NCBI GenBank assembly: GCA_000827265.1 | Contig: KN834775.1 | Location: forward strand, 623,021-687,020 | DNA length: 64,000 nucleotides | Direction of reading: 5' to 3' | DNA from: Collybiopsis luxurians FD-317 M1 | Lineage: Eukaryota; Basidiomycota; Agaricomycetes; Agaricales; Omphalotaceae | Shown: positions 1 through 12,726 of the stretch, piece after piece | How the letters are laid out: each line of letters starts with the position of its first letter | Numbering within the stretch: position 1 is the stretch's first letter | Translations under genes and position numbers: made by a program | The notes under the pieces: generated by a model | What the model saw: only the letters and a program-made list of their open reading frames with translations | Told to the model about the DNA's origin: nothing | Database searches by the model: none

Positions 1-503
1 AATGATTCCCGTAACCTCTGTGCCTCTCGTTCCAAAACCGGTACTGTCCTTGCAGCAATAGCACCTCTGGGCTCGAGACCCTCCTTCCAAGAATCGCTTC
101 CGGGTTCCACACTGGCTTTTTTGCGTTCCTTGGCTTCAGTAACAATCGTATGCAAGGTATCAATGTTTTCACGAAGGTTGTAGGTCTCGAAAAGTTTTTC
201 CAGGTCGCGCTATACAAAGGAGTTGGTGAATCAGACGCGAAGCAAGAAAGGACACGCGACTCGTACCAAGGACCGGGTTTCTATGTAGTCAGAGATAGTA
301 TTGAACGTGTTGGATGCCCCGTTCTTGTCTTCTTCAGAATATAATGGAAAGCATTCGGTAAAGTCTTGGTATCTGAAGTAGATGAGATGAATCTACGGAT
401 ACTGTCAAAAGACTTACGACCATTTTCTAGCAGATCTTTGGACGGCGAGCTGCAGGGCGGACTGAAAATGCTCCCAGCGACGACTTCCGCTCTGGTTGAA
501 CAT
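1..503 (-). CDS. NNF1: Kinetochore protein Nnf1 (PMF1 family), 3' end outside window
   Basis: Nnf1 is a subunit of the Mis12/MIND complex that links inner-kinetochore chromatin to the Ndc80 complex. Three exons are visible on the minus strand: 503-418, 372-267 and 209 to the window edge, all with GT-AG borders and kept in phase. About 133 residues read through without a stop. They begin MFNQSGSRRWEHFQ, followed by a short helical region (YQDFTECFP) and a helical segment with LEKLFETYNLRENIDTLH, then RTVPVLEREAQRLRE, which resembles the coiled-coil part of fungal Nnf1. The start is the only ATG in this frame after the upstream region. The C-terminus lies beyond position 1. The gene is divergent from the RING ligase gene, with 162 bases between the two starts. 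The assignment rests on remembered family pattern, not on a search. Confidence 0.7.
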
Positions 504-665
504 GGTCAACGTCGTCGAACAGGGTGTGACAGTCTGATCTCGTGAGCGTGACTGGCGGTGACTCAGTGGTACAATTAAGCGCCTAACGCTTCACCCTTCT
601 CCGTCGACTTGCCGTACTCGTAATTCGTTAATTCTTCCCAATATCACAGCAATTAACCGTTCGTC
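504..665. promoter_or_regulatory. Bidirectional promoter region between NNF1 and TUL1
   Basis: The 162 bases separate the inferred start codons of two divergent genes. No TATA box is obvious on either strand, so the promoter is inferred from geometry only. Confidence 0.5.
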
Positions 666-3600
666 ATGGACGAGCCGGCTCGTGAGGAAGAGTCTGGGCT
701 ACTTGGCCGACCTCCTCGACAACGTGGACCCCTACCTTCCATCCTCTTCATCATGTTAATGCTACTCTTGTTCACCAGTCACAATGGAGAAGAATTCCTC
801 GCAAGACACCAATATCAAGAAGCTTTACAGAGACTGTCATATCAAATCTCAAACTATACTGCCTGGCTGAATGGGACCGCATCCAATTTCACTCTAGTAA
901 GTCCGAGTACTTTGTTTTCCAGTTGTCGCTTCTGAATTTGCTTGCTTCTAGCCAGAGCAAAATGTCTCGGTAACACCCTTATTAGAAACTCTGATCCCTT
1001 CAAATGGCACTGTAGACCCTGCCCACTCATCTTACTACCCGAATATCACCGGCTTCATCCACGGTGATCTTCATCTTTACAATATATCCCATTCACATCT
1101 CTCGAATTCTTCCGAATCTTATCCTTGGAAACATCTGGCCCAAGATTACATGAAGGACGCCAACCAGAACGTGACCCAGGTTTTGGAAAGAATCGGTTCA
1201 TGGAATTGGTCGGCCCCCAGTAAGGTTGCTTTTAGTGTTGTCGAGAAGACTCCCTTGCTCTCCGCCAACTCGAGCGCAAATGTGACTGAGCAGATTGCGT
1301 TGATACATGTCAGTTCGCGTCTTGCTTCGTAATTAGACTCACCAGAACGTTAATGTTTTCGAAACAGGGAAGAATCGAGTTCTCGGATTCGAGTATCGGT
1401 GAAGATTTACGATTGGAGCTCGAGGGGATTCATTTCCTCAAGAATGGGACGATATATGGTTTAGCGGAACCCCCAGGGTAGTACACTTTTCTAAGCAAAT
1501 ACGGATGACCATTGATATCCACGTTAGCCGTGCTGCGGATATTCGTCTTCTTCCTTCCATTGTCCCGGAAGAGATGAGAAACGAGACTGCTCTGCTCATC
1601 GAGCCAGAACTGTCTTCTCGTATCAAGAAACTCAGGGATTTAATTGACGCAGGAATAATAGAGGATACTGCCGAAGGTACGAAAGGTCCCATTGCGGTCT
1701 CTTTTCCGGTCTCACTCCTGTCTATAGATGATTCTCCCAAGACTGCATGTTCCTTTATGTTGTTTGCCCAGATTGACTCTGTCAATGTCCCGGCGGACCA
1801 AATGGAAGAGCACGAGGAAGAAATACAACGACCTACGGGTATTAAAACCAACCTTCCGTCGAGACTTTTCATGAAGTCGGTTCTCATCAGCAAAGAATGT
1901 GGAATATTGTATGAAGTCACCGATATGGAAGGATTACGCTCTCGGACTTTCTTTCGCAAAGTTACAACCTGTAAGCCGCTTTTACCCGACTTGCGAGTCT
2001 TTTTTTTGACTGGAATCCTTACAGACGCAGGCACCGCCGCCGTAACCTATTTAGCACTATTGATACTCTTCACGCGTCAAATGGCACGAAGCTCCACCCC
2101 ATCGGGAATCTCTCGAATATCTCGATACACCTTTCTGGTACAATCCACTATCGACTCAGTGTCGTTTGCCGGACATGTTACATTTGCCGTACTTGCAGAA
2201 GGGCGACCGTCTCTTTCTCTCATTGCACCTTCGTTTTTGGCGTGTGCCATTTTCCTTTACCAAGTGGTCAGTTCTCTCTTTTTTGTTTAGGGTTGGTGGA
2301 CTAACCTGCTTATGCACAGCAATTTTCTATGAACATATACCAAATACAGTTACCGGAAGACGCTCCATCTCTTAGAACTCCCACACCTTCTCCAGTACCG
2401 GCTCCTTCTCCATCTCCACCTGGCACTATAATGCCAAGTTCTCCTGCTACCTCTCCCGCTCCTACTGTTGCTCCAGCTACTGATTCTGTACCCGCCACTA
2501 TCAATACCCCTACACCAACAACTACCCAGCCTGCGGCACTGCCTACACCTCTCTCACCCCAGAATATGACCTTTTGGACGTTCTTTTGGCAGCAAGTTCG
2601 ATCTGACCCCCAGGCAAGACTGTGTAAATGCTCGTTCAATGATACCACACGCCACTTGTAGCTAATTTCTGTTTTCTAGACATCATCCTCTTCATTTTTT
2701 TATCCACCATTGTGCGAATCATTCTCTCCCCGACACTGACGCTGCTCTTTGTCGCCGTCACCTACTCCTGTATTTGGTTGCCTCAAATTTGGAGATCGGC
2801 GAGGCGAGGTAGAAGTAGTGGGATGACGCTGGAGTATCTGATAGGTACTACGGTGTGTAGGTTGTATTTGATGCTGTGTAAGTTGCTCTTTTACTCTGTA
2901 TTTTTGTCTCATTACAACTGCTTCTTCCGTTTATCAGACTTTTTGGCTTGCCCGAGGAATGTTTTGGATGTTGAACCGCGATGTGAGTACCATGATATGC
3001 GGAGAGATGGGGTCGAATGTGAATTGGTGTCTAGATTGGTCCTTCCACTTGTCGGTGTTTGTCTGCCTTCAAGCGGTGGTGTTGATGCTTCAAGAATATT
3101 TTGGGCCGGCGTTTTTCTTACCAAAAAAGGTCAGTAGAGTGCGTCATCTAGGATGGATATGCTTTGCTAAGATTTCATTTCCAAATAGTTTTCAACGGTC
3201 AATACGTACAATTACCATCCACCCCTCCCTATCCCAGACGAAGAATCCCCCGAAAAAAGCCTCGGAGACTGCGCCATTTGCATGGATGCCATCCTTGTCG
3301 ATCCATCGTATCGACAACATTCCGATGTCGGTGAGAATAAGGAAAAGGACCCGTCGTCGTCTGCAGATAATTGGGATGCCAAGGCGTCTGGGGCAGATTC
3401 ACCACCTTCTGGAAGACGCAAGTCGTTCTCGTCGACGGCGTCGAGAGGAAGTGGGCCTTCTGGGTTCTTTGGTGCTGTGCAGAGAGGTGTAGGGAGCGCT
3501 GTGACGAGGAAGAATTATAGTTTGGCTCCTTGCCATCATTTGTTTGTGAGTATCTCGGGTTTTTGTTGATAGTGGGATCGCTTGGCTGACGCTTGCTTTT

Positions 3601-3796
3601 ACTCGCCAGCATACGGAATGTCTTGAACGTGTAAGTTCTTTAACTCAGCTGTTATAGTCGAGCTGACATAATTTCTGCTTCAGTGGCTAGCTATCAAGGT
3701 TCGTAGACTCGTATTTCCCCGATATATCGACTGATCATCTATTTACCCTCACAGAATATCTGTCCTCAATGTAGACGACCTCTCCCTCCTCTGTGA
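666..3796 (+). CDS. TUL1: Transmembrane RING-H2 E3 ubiquitin ligase, Tul1/Dsc1 family
   Basis: Tul1 is the membrane E3 of the Golgi/endosome DSC complex, which ubiquitinates mis-sorted membrane proteins and, in some fungi, drives SREBP cleavage. Thirteen exons join in frame: 666-896, 952-1308, 1368-1477, 1528-1970, 2025-2263, 2320-2623, 2680-2877, 2938-2982, 3035-3129, 3189-3545, 3610-3630, 3684-3698 and 3755-3796. They give about 819 residues, normal for the family. An N-terminal membrane anchor (FIMLMLLLF) precedes a lumenal domain rich in N-glycosylation sequons. Several membrane helices follow, including SFAGHVTFAVLAEGRPSLS, a strongly Tul1-like stretch. The C-terminus is a RING-H2 finger from residue 703: CAIC, then CHHLFHTEC, then CPQC, ending in PLPPL. 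A Pro/Thr-rich loop (2350-2570) interrupts the membrane domain. All zinc ligands are present and no disruption is seen. Confidence 0.92.
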
Positions 3797-5434
3797 TAAA
3801 ACGTTGGGACCTTTCTCTGCCGAATACTTCCGCTCTGCCGGCTCTATTTGCCGATAGATTCTGCTTGGGAGCCGGCCAGCACCTGTCATATGTTATCTCG
3901 TCTTTGCCCTTGCATATGGATCTCATTTGTATCACTCAAGCTGCATTATCTACGTATATACCTCCAAGGACCTTTAATCTGCTTTATGCTGTGCACAATG
4001 TACTCATATTGTTATGTTAATTCAGAACCAGCTGTAATCACACTACCGGAAAGATGCATTGCGTGTCCGTGGAGGCCAATTTCGCGTAGATGTCGAATAG
4101 TTTTGCTATCGCCGTCGCAAGTATCGTTTCGTTCCCGGTCACTCTGTACCGGTTCAACAGTGGTGATCCTTTGCTCTCGGTTATACTGGTTTCTTTTGAG
4201 GCATGCTCGGAACGTAGTATCTATCATCTTCGCAACGAGTTTTGCGCTTCTAATTTGTGGGGATCCGTACCTTAGGTCCTGGGTTGATGATTGTTACCTA
4301 CCCTCAGGTAATTCGTGATATCTTCCTCATTCTGCGGAAAGGTACCTTTCAGCCGGACGACGGTGGCGAGGATAATAAAATGTATTCACGAGCTGGATAT
4401 CAGCCATTAGACTGTTGGTTTTGAAGCAGCGGGATATATTAGACAGACGGCAAAAATGACTATAAAAGTCTTGGATTGAATTGTTATTAGTTGGAGTCGT
4501 GTATCTCGGCTAAGGGCTCGTTAACGTCTCGACTTCCGCTGTTATACTCCTATGCACCGCATCTTATGGCAACTTCTTGAGCCACAACACACGGATGAAA
4601 ATTTTGGTGAGGAACGAAACCAGTAGTTACCAACTTTATAGGAACACTGGGGCCACTTATTTCCCATGTGGCGCATCCAGTTCTTCGAAGAGCCTTGCTA
4701 TGGCAACTATGAATTAATTACATGGACATATGCATATGTACTATGAAACACTAGCCTCTTCTGATAGTTTTTTTTACTATGTGCGTATTGAGTGAACTCC
4801 TTAGCCTCTCGGTCTTGATAGTTTTAGCCATAGCGAACTGACAGTTTCTCCTTGAGAAGCACATTTCCCAGCAGCACGTACGATCTTGTAACTGCTGGAG
4901 TAGGCAAAAAATGATTGAGTGGAAACAACACATCCTTGTGGAGCACCAGACATCAGGATTTAGGCACGATACCGATACATGTGGGATTTGAGAAAAATAA
5001 ATCAAAAAGGAAATTTTCCGAAAAAGGAAAAAGAGAGAAAGAGAAAAGCGAGCCTTCTCGAATCTAAATCACCTTGTTTTTGCTATGCTCTGCGAAATTG
5101 TAAACAGAAGCTTTGCTTACTCAATTTTTTTCAAATGTCCAACTCACTAAACTTCTTGAATGGACGGCAGAGGACTTGTGCGAATGTTGGTATCAAAATT
5201 GAGTCGTCAGGACCTCTATTTTATCTCGCTGGGTGTCAGATTTTCTATGTGCATTAATATAGCTTACTTTTATTTTTTAAGACATTTTAAATAATTTGAA
5301 AGGTTGTGAAATATGCATAGATGAATTATTTGTGAAATGGTACAGAAAAGGGAATTTGGATACTGCAATGCCCGTGACTGTTGACACACCAGCGCTTGCG
5401 TATTGCCTCTGCAACGTTGAATCTTGCCGCTGCC

Positions 5435-5482
<48 letters not shown>

Positions 5483-5694
5483 AAATTGATGCAGGAACTG
5501 TTTTGCAAAAAATTCCTCAAGTCATTGACCACTGAAAATTCACATCCACTCCCTTCAATTCAGGATTAGCTATGTATGTTTGCGAAGGATATGGTTTTCT
5601 GAGTGAGTGTTCATTAATCAAGCTAACAGCGCTGTGGTTGACCATTCAAGCAGAATAAGAAGAAAGATTACAATATTCACAGTAATATACATCT
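3797..5694. other. Gene-poor spacer with one microsatellite
   Basis: This stretch holds the 3' flank of the RING ligase gene and then AT-rich DNA. Open frames here are short, overlap each other on both strands and show no recognisable domain or splice pattern. The only clear structure is the CT tract at 5441-5479. Confidence 0.6.
5441..5479. repeat. (CT)n microsatellite
   Basis: About 19 uninterrupted CT units run from 5441 to 5479. The leucine/serine and arginine/glutamate open frames across it are artefacts of the repeat. Confidence 0.95.
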
Positions 5695-8600
5695 CTATTG
5701 TACCGAATTTGCACATAAAATATGAAGCTTCTTTGAATCTCGGCCTGGACAGTCCACCTTTCCGCAATCTCGATAGGTATTCTTACAGAGTTTCACATTC
5801 TGCCGGCCCTTGCACTGCGTCCCTTGATCACATTTTCGGCATCTTTTTGGCTGCTTCTTCTGCCTTACAGCTGTCGGCTTCGCTGTAGCCTTCTGAACTC
5901 GTTGAACAGCAAGCCTATCCATGACCTCGGCAATTTGAGGGGAGGGGGGTCTTTCAGGACTGTTTGTGGAGGGTAAGGGTAATGTCGGATGAGCAGAAGA
6001 TGGACTATGCTGGATGGACGAAGCAGTAGGAGTACATGTGAGACTTGGAGCCAATTGTCCAGGATCGGCAGTTGATGATAGGGAAGACCCGAGTTTGCAG
6101 TAGAAGAAGATGGAGCTAGTACAGCTGAAGCTAGTGCTGCTCTTTCCTCCAACGGAAGCAAACCTTTCGGTACATGATGTAGGGTGAGCGGTGATTCCAA
6201 GGCTGGTGGTAGATGCTTGGTGCGTGAAGAGTCATGAATGTACCTTTTTACTTGCTTCCTGTTCCCGCCAGTTTGTGACAGAGTTTGTACAACATTAGCT
6301 CGGGCTTTCCATTCACCATTGTAATATAGCCGAAAATGTTCAATAAGCTGCATCTCATGTTATTGCAGGGTACAATATGATGCGAAGAAATGCTCACCTT
6401 GTACGATATATCCATGTTGCTATTTGCAGCATCATTCCATGCTCGAGCTATGTTCTCCCAATTTGGCTCAGATGCGCCCTTCACATTGGTGGTGATGAGA
6501 TTTCGGAAAAGTTCTTCTTCTGACTTGTTATGTATTGGAAGGACCGGACGGCGAGTGTGCTGAAGGGATGCAACAAACTGCTGTGGCTGTGAGCGATGAA
6601 ATTCTGGATTATAATGCTGCATTCCACAATCGATCTGCGTCTTCTCAGGAATAGGGAGAATACCAGTGACTTCAGCAGTTGGAAGATAAAAGTTACCGTT
6701 AATCCATCCCTTAGGTATTATCCCATCGGGAATCTCACTGATGAGGTTATGAGTCTTGAGAGAGAGTAACATTTCCTGCAGATCGTTTGTAAGCCAAATG
6801 CTATAATGACTTGGCCACGGTTTTCCAGTAGTATTATAGGTACCAACCTAACGGTGCGCAAAGCTTGTAAGTCAGAAAACATAAATAAAGAGGTGGCATA
6901 GTACTTACTCGAGTGTTATGGCACAAGATAAGGTCTTGAAGACGATGATGCACATGTTTGATGGAAACACCATGTTGCGGGAGGTGTTCAGGGAGATGAC
7001 AATGCACACCGCCTTCAGTGAAATTGGTTCCTTGGGAACATCGATAAATCTGCAATCCGCCAGCCTGGTGATCTCTCCTGATTGGGGTAAAGAATGCTAC
7101 ACCTGGGGGATCAGAGAGGAATCCCTTTCGGATGAGCTCTAGCTGATTTCGGACAGTTGACCAAGCAGCACTATTAAATAGTGGTGCACCTGTTTTTGCA
7201 TCTTTCAGAGGACCATATGTGCAAAAGACATGCTCCACAAGAGGATAAAGTTGTTCAGGAGGTGGAATTGTGCATTTGCAGCGAGCAAAGAGCCACTTTG
7301 GTCGGCTCCGTGAAAGATATTCAAATGTGAGAGGTGGATTTTGAGTTGAACCCCAAGCTTCAATATGCTGTTTGTCTTCAGGATCTGGGATGAAAACTGC
7401 ATCACGTAGGGCTCGACTGAAGTCAAGGCGAAGGCCATGTGAAGTAGATATGTAAATTCCATCGAAAAAATGCCAAGGATCCTTTAACACTCTGCTCCAT
7501 ATGTCTGTTACCCATGGCATCTTGGCGGCTTGCTGAATTGCTTCATCACCATCAGATTTGCTCTTCAGATCAGCCTCATAATTTGCCAATGAGACATTCT
7601 CGGGGACAGGGCCATCACTAGAATTGCACAGGACTACACTACTGGTAGTGTCATCTGTCAAGTTGGCATTTTCACTGCGCTCAGCTGTATCTGAATGGGA
7701 ATGGGATGTCAAAGAAGTTTGAGTGAGTAATGGTGTTTCTGGTGACATTGAACTGAAGGAAAAAGGCCTTGTGGTGGCAATACACAGGTGAGATTTGAGA
7801 CAGACAACATGAAATGGAGGCTTTCCAAAGCTTTCAAGTGTTCGTTTATGATGTGTGGAAATAATTGCTGCAGGCACATATACTTCAGTAATCTCCACGA
7901 GGCATCGTAAATTGGTAACAGTGATGGAATCCCAGGCAATATTTGGTTTATAGTGTTCTGAAATTTGCCCATGAGCAATAAGATGCAATTTGTCACCCCC
8001 AAATAGAATAATTGGAGTGCATGGTGCAGGAGGAATGTCAGATGGAAGGGGAGAAGGAGCCGGAACATTGACAAGTGTTTCATAGATTCGCAGGGAGGCA
8101 TAAGCATCCAAAGCAGCATACTGAAGTTGTTCTTGAGATAAATCTTCATTCTCCCATAATGTACTGAGCTGTTCAGAGACATTCTTGTTCAAATGTCGAC
8201 CCAGGATACTGGCACAGAGATCAGCTAGCCCTATAGTGGCATGCTTAACCAGGAAGTGCTCCTTTGCGAGTTTGGCAAGGTCAAGGGCTCCAACAAAGGA
8301 GTGAGGGGCAGCCGAGACAGCTTGTTCGAGGTACTTAAGGTCAATCCCCACATTGCAGCCAACTTTGAGAATGCAAGGATTTGCCAGTACCTGCTTGAAT
8401 ACTGCTGGAAGCTGACCTCGGGCAAGCATTGGTCCAATCTGTTCATAATTTATTTATGAGTGACTACGCGAGAAGGTGAAAATGAACATACCTGAAGAAT
8501 AAATACTTTCTTACCCAATGCAATCTGAACAATTGCAGTAGGTCTATGTCCTGTAATATATCCACGGCCAGAAACTTCTACATTGTACTCAGAGTCGAAG

Positions 8601-10747
8601 CCAACAATGAGTCCAGTACCTCCATCATGGTCAGGTAGCATCTGTAGAATAGAGTGCATTATATCATCAATCTGCTGAGCAGACTGGAGTGTAATGATTT
8701 GGACATTGTCGGGGATTAGAAGTGGATCCAGGTGAGAATGATTTTCGACAGGAACAATATCTGCATGAAGGGATGGGAATATAGATTCCACGAAGGGTTT
8801 ATCTGCCATGTTATCCGTATAACAGATTGAGGGCTGAGGGTGACCATACATAGCTAGACTGTTAGACAAATTACGCAGCGCAGACTCATATTGAGATTGG
8901 GACTTTGATGCAACAAGGTTACACAGTTGAATCTCGCCCTTTTCATTGGTCATAGTAAGTAGGCCAATGAAAACCTGCACTCCGTTGATTTTTGCAATTT
9001 GCTTTGTCATCTGTTCATAGATCAGCAACGATAGCCTCAAAAGAGTTGGGATATTTACCTTGAAACTATGGTCAATAGCAATTATATCACCCGAAAGCAT
9101 AGCTGTATGCTGATTCATCTCTTGTACATGTTGCTCAATAAAGTTGTCATATAAATCTTGCAGCCATTGAGCACTTGGAACAAAGCCTGCAAACCCATTC
9201 GGCGACTGTTCCTGAAATGGAGGGAAGAGCTCTATTCTGTGGCCCAAGAGGGAATGAACCGATTTTGTGCTCCACATGTAATGGAGATATTGCAGTTGAA
9301 GCTCATCGTACCATTGTAGTTGTTGTACTCGAAGAGCATTTGCAAACTGCTTGGTGCCGAAGCCATGTTGAAAGCAAGTGCACATGAAAGCAAAAACACC
9401 CCGTGATAGGCCGCTCCGTCATGACAGGTATGCTGGGAACTTGTCTGCAAGCCATTTTGGCAGCACCTCAAGGATCCGCTTGTTCCAACTCTGGAAGGTA
9501 ACAGTGTGCAGTCCTGACTTTGGATTGACACAGTTAGGACACTTGTAATGATATCCAATCATCCATAGAGTCCTCTCAAAATCAACAAAGCGCCTTGGCT
9601 GTTCAGAGTGCCCATGCCGGTGTAGTTTTGTACCACAATTTGGACATGGAATACCATCTGACAAAAGACACTCAGGGTCCCACAGAAAGAATTGGTAATC
9701 ATAGAGATCGGATGGAGCTGCAATCTTCTGATTTCAAGTAAGAAGAAAGAATTTGGCAGGACGAGGGAAATAGAAAGTCTCAAGATCATGGTAGAGCGGA
9801 GGTCTACCATCAGCGTATTGATTTTCAGGACCTGAAGCATGAACGAGACGATTGAATTCATTTTGGAGCCATGCAGGAAATGGTTTAGGTATTCGATGTG
9901 TACGACCATTGATGTTGGGACTAGAATCTCCCTGCTCTTCCTCATCCTCTTCATCGTCCTCCCCTACACCCTCATGAGCCAGTCCAATCTCTCCCTCCTG
10001 AACATCCCCACTCTCTTCGTCTACAGCAATGCCACCACTCACTTCATCAAACCCCTCTGTCTCAGCTATATATGGCAGGACCTCAGGTGGTGCCGAGGCA
10101 AGGTCAATACCATGAGCTAGGTGAGAACTGGAGGTGAGAAAAGAATCTGGAGCAGCCGACATTGAATCCTGTATAAATGACATTGTATACGAATTCATTT
10201 CATGGTCAGATGAATTGATACACACCAATTGAGTTACACCATTCCCATTATCGTGTCGTGCCTTTTTGAATCGACGATCACTGGCATCCTGATGCATCTT
10301 AGCATCTTGTCTGTCAGTGTGTTGTAGTAGCTCGTGTTGGAGTCGAAGTTGCTGCAACTCTGCAGCATTCTTCTGCCGAGACCCAGTACCAGGAGGGCGG
10401 CCACGCTTTCATTTGATTGACTGTTCAGATGATGGAGACATGACCGAAGATGTACTATTTGAATGCGTTATTGAGGCTGATCCATGTGGTCGGCCTAGCT
10501 TGGGGACAATAGATGAAGGGTTGGAAGTGACACATGGCTGGAATTGAAACTCTTGTGAGAATGGAGCGCTGGAAATATATGAGAAGTTCAGAAGATGACT
10601 ACGAACATATACAGAAAACACCATACCAGGTATTGGAATCAGTAGAAGCTTGACATGAGAGAGGTGGCGGAGACTCCGCTGAGAGCTGAGATAATTTAAA
10701 TTTGAGCATAAGATATAGAATAGGTGAATTAGGAGTGGTACAGTCAA
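5695..10747 (-). pseudogene. Decayed mobile-type gene: zinc finger + DDE-like domain + DEDDy 3'-5' exonuclease
   Basis: One reading frame runs from about 10747 to 8450, broken only by TGA codons at 10409, about 9731 and 9419. It continues through introns to a C-terminal Cys cluster. In order it shows an AT-hook (KRGRPPGTG, just after the first TGA), an acidic linker, a zinc-ribbon-like pair (CPNCG near 9640, then CPNC), an RNase H/DDE-like segment (GDIIAIDHSFK near 9070, YTDN near 8815) and a complete DEDDy exonuclease. The exonuclease motifs are FDSEYN near 8590, GCNVGIDLKYL near 8365 and YAALDAYASL near 8100. The end is a Cys-rich knuckle (CRKCDQGTQCKGR near 5820). Introns are evident after FILQ (about 8505-8440), after DHSFK, near 6840-6910 and near 6355-6405, and a frame change near 6055-6130 is an intron or frameshift. 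The 5' end is unresolved; an acceptor near 10569 fits. Agaric genomes carry many such exonuclease proteins (zinc part called DUF6729, from memory). Each internal stop could be a former CGA. Confidence 0.75.
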
Positions 10748-11160
10748 ACGTCTGCGACAACTCAGATACCAGATATCTCAAGTTACGTATTGCTCACGTG
10801 GGGTGTGGCTATACAGTCGGTATCCGGTATCGGTATCGCCCACATGTATGGGAACCGCCCCAGGATTAATGAAAGTCCAGTCGAGTTGCAACCTCAAACC
10901 TGGCAAATCCCACTCATACGGTACAGCTGCGCCTTTTTGCTGAATCCAACTGGGTGCATCGTTAAGGTAATACACTGATACCCGCATTCACGTCCATTCA
11001 AGGGAGAATCACGGCGGCAGGACTTGACTGATTCTTCTGATGGCCAGTAGTCCTGGGAACCTAAACTTTGCCTTCCAGCCTCAGCTCTTGATTGCCTGTT
11101 CTGTTTACATAAATATTTTGAGCCCGACATGAGAATTCCTTCATCGTTTTCTTACCCAAG
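10748..11160. other. Spacer upstream of membrane glycoprotein gene
   Basis: About 410 bases between the exonuclease relic and the glycoprotein gene. No domain-bearing frame is seen; it should hold the glycoprotein promoter. Confidence 0.5.
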
Positions 11161-12726
11161 ATGTGGCTCCTTCTAGACAGCAGCGACATGGGCTCATCTT
11201 TTACTGTCGGAGACTGGAGGGCTGCAAGTTCCTCGGTAGGTTGGATGGATAACAGTTCGATGACGATCGGAACCCCAGGAGGGGACTTGGTCGTGTCCTT
11301 TCAAGGTTTATAACTAGGCGACTTTAGAGATATCTAATGGTAATTGAATTAAACCTACAGGAACCTCAATATCATTCGTTGGTAACACTCCTTCTTCAAC
11401 AAATTCCCCGATATGGTTTTTTTCCGGCATCGACTCCAATGAACCATATAACTGTACATACCCAGATGCAGGCCCGACACAGCTATACACACAATGGTAT
11501 CAAACTCCAACCCTCAGTGACGGCCTGCACACCGTTAACTTGTCCAGTATCGTGGTCAACTTGGATTATACACTCATTACACCCGGATTGACAACTCCTT
11601 TGGAGGGAAGCACGATCGTCGTCGACGATACTGATCAGGAATTGATTTATCATGGTCCTGGATGGAATACGACGCACGATGATGTGATGATTCAATGCCT
11701 TGGTGGATGCGTGAATGCAACACCTTTGGGGAATGGCACACATAGGACAAGGACGGTGGGAGACGGATTGAAATTCATGTTTGCAGGTGAAAAAGTGACA
11801 TCGATGTATTCCAATTGAAAGCATTCTGACTGTATGGCAAGGAACCAGCGTCGGCATATATGGTGTCTTTGATTGGACCAGCACAGGAAGCGTTTCGCTT
11901 GACTTCACTTTGGATAACCAGACAACCTCCGCAGATGTCACTATTCCTGCGGGCTCTAACCCCTTTGTACAACAGTCTCAACAGACACAGAATTACGAAT
12001 TTTTCTCCGCAACAAATCTTCAAGCAGGTAATCATACTCTGCTCATTAATGTTACCCAGTCGCTGGGGAACCAGTCATTTATTCTTGATTTTTTGACTTA
12101 CCAACCTTCATTTGATTCCCTCGCGACTAAACCAAACTTCACCGCCTCCTCCCCATCAGAAACGCCATCCACACCTGCGAGTCCTTCGAGTTCATTTCCT
12201 CCATCTCAGTCGACGTTACCTTCTGCACCATCTGATCGTAGCTCGCACATTGGTACAATTGCCGGTGCCACAGTTGGCGGAGCAGCAGCATTCTTGGGGA
12301 TTGCCTTAATATTCCTTATCTGTTGGAGAAAAACTCGGAGGATAAGCCAAGGCAAGATTCATTGTGAGCCGTAGAATGCTGTTTTCTCAATCGATTGGAC
12401 CTAACAGCAGCATAGCATCAGGACAACTGCACATTGAACCTTCTCCTCCTGGCATGTCTGCCCAAAATTCCATGGCTCCAACATCTCTGATATCTCTCTC
12501 AAAAAGTCCAGTATCTCGTCCTTCGCCGTTACCAAAAGCAGAGTATACCGAGAGTCCCAGCACAGAGTTGGGACCCAGTACAGAGTTGGGACCCAGTACT
12601 TCAAACTTTGGTAGAGGACAGTGGATATGGAGACCTGCAGACCCTGAAATTCGAGCGACCGAAGAATGGAGAGAAGCAGATTATTCCGCTAGTGAAGCGC
12701 CACCGGATTATTCTTCGATTTATTGA
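11161..12726 (+). CDS. Single-pass membrane glycoprotein with PPxY cytoplasmic tail, copy 1
   Basis: Exons 11161-11305, 11361-11786, 11842-12370 and 12408-12726 join in frame to about 472 residues. The protein starts MWLLLDSSD and has two beta-rich extracellular segments with many sequons (NCT, NLS, NTT, NAT, NGT, NQT, NVT, NQS). A Ser/Pro/Thr stalk follows, then one membrane helix around residues 330-352 (GATVGGAAAFLGIALIFLI), an RK-rich stop-transfer and a cytoplasmic tail ending EAPPDYSSIY. PPDY matches the PPxY motif bound by WW domains of Rsp5/Nedd4 ligases. The last intron is only 37 nt with a weak donor, so that join is the least certain. An 18-base tandem repeat near 12562-12597 doubles the residues TELGPS. 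It belongs to a large agaric family of unknown function and is about 25 kb from its paralog at 36381. Confidence 0.75.

Noticed and set aside
3793..4318. Open frames after the RING ligase gene
   Set aside because: They begin within the end of the ligase coding region or 3' UTR, overlap on both strands and show no protein pattern.
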